Positions 13,889 through 18,669 of a DNA stretch of 18,669 nucleotides are shown here, piece by piece. Source of the stretch: an uncultured Collinsella sp. (GTDB lineage: Bacteria > Actinomycetota > Coriobacteriia > Coriobacteriales > Coriobacteriaceae). Positions within the stretch are counted from its first letter, which is position 1; each line of letters begins with the position of its first letter. The notes beneath the pieces are model-generated. The model ran no database searches and was not told where the DNA came from. It saw nothing but the letters and a program-made list of their open reading frames with translations. Both the position numbers and the translations under genes were made by a program. The DNA lies in contig UQKY01000046.1 in the NCBI GenBank assembly GCA_900541785.1, positions 1-18,669 of the forward strand, given 5' to 3'.

Positions 13889-16456
13889 TTATTTGCCCTT
13901 GGGCTTGCTGGCGTAGAACTTCTTCTTTTTGGGCTTGCCGGCAGGAGAGGGTTTGCCGGCAAAGTTCAACTTGCCGTTGCCGGCCTGCGCGTGCGCGGGT
14001 ACTGCCGCACGGGGCTTGCGGGCTTCGGGGCTGCGCAGCTCCTCGGTTCGCTCTGCAATCTCCTCGGCGCTAAAGCCGACCTCGGCCATGGCGTCCTCGA
14101 TGGGCAGGCGGCGCACGATATAGCAATGGTGCACCTTCTGGTTGCGCGCGAAGTCCTCGGGGATGGTCTGTGCCGTAATGTCCTCCAGCACCACGCCCGC
14201 GCGTGCGAGCTTGCGCGTTTCGGGGCGGAAGCCGCGCAGGTTGCAGCTAAAGATGGCATGGCCGCCCTGCGCGAGCAGGCGCGATACGCCGGCCAAAAGC
14301 TCGACATGGTCGCGCTGAACATCCCAGGTGCGACGGCCCATCTTGGACGAGTTCGAGAACGTGGGCGGGTCGACAAAGATCAGGTCCCAGCGGTTGCGCG
14401 TCTGGCGCTGGTCACGAATCCAGGCGAGCACGTCGTCGCGCACAAAGTGATGCTGCGGCCCCACAAAGCCGTTCTGACGCATATTGCGCTCGGCCCAGTC
14501 CAGGTAGGTGTTGGAAAGATCGACCGTCACGGTTTCCTCGACGCCGCCGTCTGCCGCATAGCAGGTAGCGGTGCCGGTGTAGGCAAACAGGTTGAGGAAG
14601 CGGCGCGCCTGCTTGGCGTGCTCGCGCACTAGGTTGCGGGTGACGCGGTGATCCAGGAAGATGCCCACATCCAGATAGTCGTCAAAGTTGACGGCAAAGG
14701 TGAGGCCGCCCTCTTCGATGAGCGGCAGACGACGGCGTGCGATATTGGCGCGCTCGCCCGATGCGCCCTTGCCGGCGCCCTGCTTGCCGTACTGCGAGCC
14801 GCCGCGCGAACGCATGCGGGCCTTGGCGTGCACATGCTCGGCCGGAACATCAAGGATGCGCGGTGCGATGGCCAAGATGTCGAGCATGCGGGCCTGGGCA
14901 AGCGCGGGGTCGATGGTCTTGGGCGCGGCGTATTCGGCGATGACGAGCCAGCGGCCCGGCGTCTGCGGGCAGCCCTCGTACAGATCGATGGCGGCGGAGT
15001 AATCGGGCAGGTCGGCATCGTAGACGCGGTAGCAGCTCACGCCCTCGCGCTTGGCCCACTTGCGGCGCAGACGGGCATTCTTGCGCAGGCGGTTGGCGAA
15101 CTGCTCGGACTCCGGGATGAGCACGGGCAGCGGCTTGCCGTCGCCCAGGTCGAGCGTGGCGGCAGGCTCGGGCATGGGGGTGCCGGCGGCGTTGTCGTTG
15201 ACTTCGTTGGCACCCGCAATTTCGGCCTCGGTATCCGCACTGGCCGCAGCCTCAAACGCTGCGGCGGCATGGTCGAGCGAGGGCCAGACTTCGACGGTCG
15301 CCTCCTCGTTATTGGGCATGACGGCAATCGAGTGCTCGGGCTCGGCGTGGAGCGCGCGGGCCAGCAATCCGTCGCGGGTGAGCGCGGCGACCGGCGCCGC
15401 GTCAAGCTCGGGCGCGCGGCGCAGTTCACCGATGAGCGTCATGGTGTCATGCATGAGCGAAAGCGGTGTCTCGGTCGTATCTGCGACCACGGCGGCACCG
15501 GCGACGGCGCCCGCATGGTCCAGCACGGTGGCGGACTTGGCGGCGCAAAAATCGACAAAGCGCTTGTAGCCGGCGCACTTGACCATGCGCTCAGCGGTCT
15601 TGCGGGCGGCGGGGTCAACATCCACGGCCACGATGCGTGCCTGGCGCTCGCGTGCTGCCGCCTCGCGCTCGCGCGCCTCGGCAAGCAGCTGCTCCCACAG
15701 AGCGGCGTCGTGCAGCTGCCAGCCCTCAAAGCCCCAGCGCTCGCGTGCGGCGCCCGGGGCGCGGTCAGTCAGAATGTTCACGGCCTCCAGCAGCAGGCCG
15801 CCGCCGGCGCACGAGGCGTCGACCAGCGTGGGCAGGGCTTCGTTCTCGTAATCATCGGCCGTCAGCTCGCGCTCGCACAGTGCAGTCCAGCCGACCTGCG
15901 CCAGCACCAGGGCGGCATAGTCGGGGCGCAGCACGTGCGCGCCCTCGCCGGCACGGGTCGCCGCGGGCGGCAGGCGCTTGAACAGCGGGTCGCCCGAAAG
16001 ATCCAGGCTGATGCTCGCGCGGCGCTGGCGCAGCGAAAGCAACAGGTGAACGTCGGGATCGGCAACGTCGACATCGGCGCGACGGCCCGTGGTCTCGGCC
16101 AGACGGTCGCACAGCGCGTCCTTGGCGCGCAGGGACGAGAAGCGCGTGTTGCGCAGCTGCTCGGTCACGCCGCGGGCGGTGATGGCGATGGTGGCGCCGG
16201 GGCGGATGATGGTCTCCCAGGTGATGTCGTAAACGCTATCGTACAGCTCGTCGGCATCCTGCGCCTCAAAGCGCCCGAGCACCGCAAACACGCGGCTCGC
16301 TAGGCGCGACCACAGACAGGCGCGGTAGCCTTCTTCGAGCTCGCCCTCAAATGTAGCGCGGCCCTTCAGCCGGCGAACATGCGAAAGCCCGAGGCGTTTA
16401 AGCTCATCGGCGAGTGCGGACTCAAAGCCCTCGGGGCAGCTTGCGTAAAATTCCAT
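13889..16456 (-). CDS. rlmKL: RlmKL-type 23S rRNA methyltransferase, RlmL half probably inactive
   Basis: Protein of 855 residues homologous in layout to E. coli RlmKL, which makes m2G2445 (RlmL half) and m7G2069 (RlmK half) in 23S rRNA. The N-terminal THUMP region (to about 160) has the NTRFSSLRAKDAL motif. The RlmL domain keeps TDRAPG...RWGFEGW (230-246), but motif I reads DASCAGGG (213-220) instead of DPMCGSGT, and the NPPYGER catalytic motif is absent: residues 322-333 read AVVADTTETPLS. An Ala/Glu-rich linker (about 395-445) follows. The RlmK half is intact: NRLRKN (455-460), FLNLFAYTGTAT (620-631), VDLSNTYLDWAERN (645-658) and DPPTFSNS (696-703). A Lys-rich C-terminal tail may bind RNA. 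AGAGAGG precedes the ATG. Product most likely only the m7G mark, with the N-half acting as an rRNA-binding scaffold. Confidence 0.88.
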   Translation of the reverse strand: MEFYASCPEGFESALADELKRLGLSHVRRLKGRATFEGELEEGYRACLWSRLASRVFAVLGRFEAQDADELYDSVYDITWETIIRPGATIAITARGVTEQLRNTRFSSLRAKDALCDRLAETTGRRADVDVADPDVHLLLSLRQRRASISLDLSGDPLFKRLPPAATRAGEGAHVLRPDYAALVLAQVGWTALCERELTADDYENEALPTLVDASCAGGGLLLEAVNILTDRAPGAARERWGFEGWQLHDAALWEQLLAEAREREAAARERQARIVAVDVDPAARKTAERMVKCAGYKRFVDFCAAKSATVLDHAGAVAGAAVVADTTETPLSLMHDTMTLIGELRRAPELDAAPVAALTRDGLLARALHAEPEHSIAVMPNNEEATVEVWPSLDHAAAAFEAAASADTEAEIAGANEVNDNAAGTPMPEPAATLDLGDGKPLPVLIPESEQFANRLRKNARLRRKWAKREGVSCYRVYDADLPDYSAAIDLYEGCPQTPGRWLVIAEYAAPKTIDPALAQARMLDILAIAPRILDVPAEHVHAKARMRSRGGSQYGKQGAGKGASGERANIARRRLPLIEEGGLTFAVNFDDYLDVGIFLDHRVTRNLVREHAKQARRFLNLFAYTGTATCYAADGGVEETVTVDLSNTYLDWAERNMRQNGFVGPQHHFVRDDVLAWIRDQRQTRNRWDLIFVDPPTFSNSSKMGRRTWDVQRDHVELLAGVSRLLAQGGHAIFSCNLRGFRPETRKLARAGVVLEDITAQTIPEDFARNQKVHHCYIVRRLPIEDAMAEVGFSAEEIAERTEELRSPEARKPRAAVPAHAQAGNGKLNFAGKPSPAGKPKKKKFYASKPKGK

Positions 16457-16531
16457 GGGTGACCTCTCTGGTTGCGTCGCTCCATTATATGATGGATACT
16501 TCGTTTACTCTCGCCCCCGAAAGGAACCCAT
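16457..16531. promoter_or_regulatory. divergent promoter region of rlmKL and the HAD gene
   Basis: A 75-bp gap between two divergent starts. On the minus strand TATAAT (16484-16489) is a likely -10 for rlmKL, without a clear -35. Ribosome sites for both genes lie at its ends (AGAGAGG minus, AAAGGAA plus). The plus-strand promoter is not resolved. Confidence 0.4.
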
Positions 16532-17359
16532 ATGATTGATGCGTGCCCCGATTCCGCCGTGCTCTTTTTTGACGTGGACGGCACGCTGACGTCGTTCGAT
16601 CCCGACAACATGACCGACAAGGACTTTTCGGCGGTTCACCCCTCGCAGACGGTCGTCGAGGCGTTTCATCGTCTGCGCGACGCGGGACACCAGGCATTTA
16701 TCTGCACGGGTCGTCCCCTGTGGCTCATCGCGGACAGCTTGCGTGCGCTCGACCCCGCGGGCATCGTTGCCATGGCAGGCGCCACGCTCGAGGTCGAGGG
16801 CCGCGTGGTGCATGAGGACTGCTTTGACGAAGACATTGTTGCGGAGCTCGCTCGCCGTATGGTCGCGGCAGGGATTGAAGCCTTTTTCGAGACCAACGTG
16901 GCTACTTTTGCCCTGGAACCCGCGGGCGTTGAGCAGTCGTCTCTGATCGGCACTTCTGTGGTGCACAGCACCGAGGAAATGCGCGTCGACGGCCGTCTGC
17001 GCGTGGGCAAGGTAGGCATCGTCGCGAGCGACCTGGCTCGCGTAGCCAACGATGATGGCTTTATCGATCGCGAGTTTGAGCTGTGCAACACCGGTGGTCA
17101 GAATCGCGAGCTGAGCCCCAAGGGCATCGACAAGGGCGTGGGCGTGGCGCGAGCGCTGGAATACCTGGGTCGCACCGGCAACGCGCGCACCTTTGGCTTC
17201 GGCGATTCGGGTAACGACCTGGGCATGCTCGCTGCGGTCGAGACGGCTGTCGCCATGGGCAACGCCATGCCCGAGGTCAAGGCGGTCGCCGACTACGTGA
17301 CCGACGATGTCGCACACGACGGCACCGTCACAGCGATGCAGCATTTCGGCCTCATCTAA
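16532..17359 (+). CDS. Cof-type HAD-superfamily hydrolase (class IIB)
   Basis: Cytosolic phosphatase of 275 residues with AAAGGAA just before the ATG. Motif I DVDGT holds the nucleophile Asp14 and acid/base Asp16; motif II is Thr59 in ICTGRP; motif III Lys197 in SPKGIDKG; motif IV GDSGNDLGML (224-233). The large insert between motifs II and III (about residues 80-190) is the C2-type cap of class IIB enzymes, which usually act on sugar phosphates or small phosphorylated metabolites. The substrate cannot be read from the sequence. It is followed 190 bp later by a transaldolase gene, which makes a sugar-phosphate role attractive but unproven. Confidence 0.88.
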   Translation: MIDACPDSAVLFFDVDGTLTSFDPDNMTDKDFSAVHPSQTVVEAFHRLRDAGHQAFICTGRPLWLIADSLRALDPAGIVAMAGATLEVEGRVVHEDCFDEDIVAELARRMVAAGIEAFFETNVATFALEPAGVEQSSLIGTSVVHSTEEMRVDGRLRVGKVGIVASDLARVANDDGFIDREFELCNTGGQNRELSPKGIDKGVGVARALEYLGRTGNARTFGFGDSGNDLGMLAAVETAVAMGNAMPEVKAVADYVTDDVAHDGTVTAMQHFGLI

Positions 17360-17489
17360 TGAATCCCGCGTTCTGACGTTTGCTCAAACTGCGACTCTTT
17401 GCTTTTGCATGCTCAATCGATTTATCAATCCAAACACTGAGGTGTTTATACCGTTCGCCGAGAAGATAAAAAACCGCAGCTCACGCCTT
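17360..17489. other. intergenic, AT-richer, small hairpin only
   Basis: Between the HAD and transaldolase genes. AAACAC/GTGTTT (17432-17446) makes a 6-bp stem of uncertain meaning. I see no RNA gene and no credible small coding region. Confidence 0.4.
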
Positions 17490-17522
17490 GATAAACGTAG
17501 GTAAAGTGTTTAGCAGTTTATC
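17490..17522. promoter_or_regulatory. nested dyad, candidate operator before the transaldolase gene
   Basis: GATAAAC (17490-17496) and GTTTATC (17516-17522) are perfect inverted repeats, and inside them TAAA/TTTA (17502-17505, 17509-17512) share nearly the same centre. TTGATA (17488-17493) could be a -35 box, giving an operator overlapping the promoter. It ends 30 bp before the start codon. The regulator is unknown. Confidence 0.4.
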
Positions 17523-17552
17523 GGTCGTATGCTAACGAAAGGAATCAGGCAG

Positions 17553-18257
17553 ATGGCAATCAAGGTGTTCGCTGACGGTGCAAACCTCGAAGGCATGCTC
17601 GACATGTACGAGAACGGCAACGTTCAGGGTTTCACGACCAACCCGTCCCTTATGAAGAAGGGCGGCGTGATGGATTACCGCGCGTTTGCCAAAGAGGTTC
17701 TGGCTCACATCACCGATGTGTCCGTCTCGTTTGAGGTCTTTGCCGACGACGTCGAGACCATGGAGGTCGAGGCCCGCGAGATCGCTACCTGGGCCGAGAA
17801 CGTCTACGTCAAAATTCCGTGCGTGACCACCAAGGGCGAGTCCACCGCTGAGCTGGTCCGCAAGCTTTCGGCCGACGGTATCAGGGTCAACGTCACTACC
17901 ATCTTTACGCCTACGCAGGTCGATGAGATGGTCGAGGCCGTTGACGCCGAGACGCCGTCCATCATCTCGCTCTTTGCCGGCCGCATTGCCGATACCGGCG
18001 TCGATCCCATTCCGTTTGTGACGGAGTCGGTTAAGAAGGCCGCCGTCAAGCCCAACTGCGAGGTCCTGTGGGCATCCACGCGCGAGCTCATCAACATCTA
18101 TCAGGCCGAAGCCTGCGGTTGCCAGATTATTACGGTGCCCAACAGCATCCTGGCCAAGCGCAAGAACATCGGCCGTGACCCGTACGAGGTCTCGCTCGAC
18201 ACCGTGCGCGGCTTTGCCAAGGATATCGCCTTGCTCGGTTTCCATATCCTGCCGTAG
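17553..18257 (+). CDS. tal: small transaldolase / fructose-6-phosphate aldolase family protein
   Basis: Class I aldolase-type TIM barrel of 234 residues, the length of the short TalC/FSA group. The ATG at 17553 is chosen because GAAAGGAA precedes it; an upstream ATG at 17529 lacks such a site. Family motifs: FADGANLEGM (6-15), GFTTNPSLM (26-34), Schiff-base Lys87 in YVKIPC, and SLFAGRIAD (139-147). Position 141 is Phe; true F6P aldolase of E. coli has Tyr there (APYVNRID, as I recall), whereas transaldolase B has Phe (SPFVGRI). This favours transaldolase activity: moving a dihydroxyacetone unit between sugar phosphates in the non-oxidative pentose phosphate pathway. Monocistronic with its own leader dyad. 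Confidence 0.87.
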   Translation: MAIKVFADGANLEGMLDMYENGNVQGFTTNPSLMKKGGVMDYRAFAKEVLAHITDVSVSFEVFADDVETMEVEAREIATWAENVYVKIPCVTTKGESTAELVRKLSADGIRVNVTTIFTPTQVDEMVEAVDAETPSIISLFAGRIADTGVDPIPFVTESVKKAAVKPNCEVLWASTRELINIYQAEACGCQIITVPNSILAKRKNIGRDPYEVSLDTVRGFAKDIALLGFHILP

Positions 18258-18287
18258 CGCGAACACTGGCTACGCCGCGGGTTGTTC

Positions 18288-18359
18288 GCCCCGGCCTTTC
18301 CTTTCCCTATCGCTCACGCGCTTCGCGAGGGTCGCGCTAGGCAAAGGAAAGGCCGGGGC
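18288..18359. repeat. 72-bp cruciform-like inverted repeat after tal
   Basis: A perfect 17-bp outer stem (GCCCCGGCCTTTCCTTT at 18288-18304 with 18343-18359) encloses CCTA/TAGG and an inner CGCG-CTT-CGCG hairpin sharing nearly the same centre. There is no U-tract. It may be a REP-like genomic repeat or a processed 3'-end structure of the tal mRNA. Confidence 0.75.
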
Positions 18360-18386
18360 TGCCGACACGAACTTGCCGGTAGGCTG

Positions 18387-18413
18387 GTGATTGGCTTCCA
18401 TATTCTGCCGTGG
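18387..18413 (+). pseudogene. echo of the 3' end of tal
   Basis: The bases GCTTCCATATTCTGCCGTGG resemble the last 20 bases of tal (about 17 of 20 identical). In one frame they encode GFHILP, the last residues of Tal, with synonymous changes, but the stop codon is changed to TGG. This is best read as a remnant of a second tal 3' end. Confidence 0.4.
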
Positions 18414-18434
18414 ACAAAGGTACCCCCGCCTGCG

Positions 18435-18494
18435 CCGTGCAAAATTGAGAGTATTCAGCAAGGTAAAGGCTTTTACCAGCTAGCTGAAGCACGG
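18435..18494 (+). ncRNA. candidate structured RNA just upstream of a terminator
   Basis: Three nested stems: CCGTGC/GCACGG (18435-18440, 18489-18494), TTCAGC/GCTGAA (18454-18459, 18483-18488) and GGTAAA/TTTACC (18462-18467, 18472-18477) with a GGCT loop. The first two are contiguous on the 3' side and separated by a 13-base bulge (AAAATTGAGAGTA) on the 5' side. The terminator stem follows with no gap. It matches no riboswitch class I can recall. It could be a leader RNA of a gene beyond the window or a small RNA. Confidence 0.4.
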
Positions 18495-18550
18495 AACAGC
18501 CCCCGTTTTGGCTCTGACGACGCTAAAACGGGGGCTGTTTGTGACTTTAT
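18495..18550 (+). terminator. strong intrinsic terminator
   Basis: AACAGCCCCCGTTTT (18495-18509) and its exact complement (18525-18539) form a 15-bp stem with a 15-base loop, followed by TGTGACTTTATT. It directly abuts the structured element at 18435-18494. Confidence 0.75.
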
Positions 18551-18582
18551 TGCCTCTGGGGGGCATCCGGAACGGCGGAATT

Positions 18583-18605
18583 TGCAGAATACTCGCGATT
18601 CTGCA
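18583..18605. repeat. 8-bp hairpin TGCAGAAT/ATTCTGCA
   Basis: Perfect 8-bp stem with a 7-base loop ACTCGCG. It lies between the terminator and the terminal palindrome. No coding or T-tract context; possibly a small palindromic repeat. Confidence 0.5.
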
Positions 18606-18640
18606 CGTCGCGAGGGTAGCGCACAGAGATGTGGTGTAAG

Positions 18641-18660
18641 AGGCGGGGCATGCCCCGCCT
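18641..18660. repeat. 20-bp perfect palindrome at the window end
   Basis: AGGCGGGGCATGCCCCGCCT is self-complementary over its full length. The following CCGCCCTTT runs to the window edge, so it may be part of a terminator whose tail lies outside. Confidence 0.65.
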
Positions 18661-18669
18661 CCGCCCTTT

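Noticed and set aside
14648..16303. A 551-codon plus-strand open frame
   Set aside because: Antisense shadow of rlmKL in high-GC DNA; the minus frame carries all methyltransferase motifs.
18421..18494. tRNA or known riboswitch in the structured element
   Set aside because: No cloverleaf, no T-loop sequence, and no match to riboswitch core motifs that I can recall.

Overview
The window looks like a chromosomal segment of a high-GC, Gram-positive gut-type actinobacterium, most likely Collinsella or a close relative in the Coriobacteriia. This is inferred from strongly GC-biased codon use, an LPxTG-like wall-anchored giant surface protein ending in LANTGD, an LTA-synthase-family enzyme, a short KdpD-type kinase with KdpE, and the many palindromic intergenic repeats. 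No database search was possible, so the taxonomic call is a judgement.

Left part (1-5500): a single very large gene (721-4809, +) encodes a secreted, sortase-anchored protein with FG-GAP-like calcium-loop motifs, a fibronectin type III domain and an Ig-like domain. It is bracketed by two arrays of a repeat with alternating orientation (151-597 and 4899-5251). Each array is a lattice of 15-bp arms, forward then reverse, placed every 30-31 bp, which builds tandem 45-46-bp imperfect palindromes with a 61-62-bp period. Outside the arrays lies a 65-bp inverted repeat (1-65 versus 5365-5429), and the right copy sits inside a 130-bp MITE-like element with perfect 30-bp terminal inverted repeats (5339-5468). 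This nested layout is the most unusual thing in the window.

Middle part (5496-13794): an LTA-synthase-like membrane sulfatase-fold enzyme (minus strand) diverges from a nitroreductase. A potassium module follows: kup, a 64-residue one-helix membrane protein, a KdpD kinase lacking the classical N-terminal sensor/Usp half, and kdpE. A sequence resembling the E. coli KdpE box lies upstream of a TATAAT in front of kup, suggesting that here KdpDE may control Kup. No kdpFABC genes are present in the window.

Right part (13795-18669): rlmKL (minus) converges on kdpE across a long hairpin. Its RlmK half is intact but its RlmL half has lost recognisable catalytic motifs. Divergent from it are a Cof-type HAD phosphatase and a small transaldolase. 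The last 410 bases hold no gene. They contain a 72-bp hairpin, an echo of the 3' end of the transaldolase gene, a structured-RNA candidate running directly into a strong terminator, and further palindromes.
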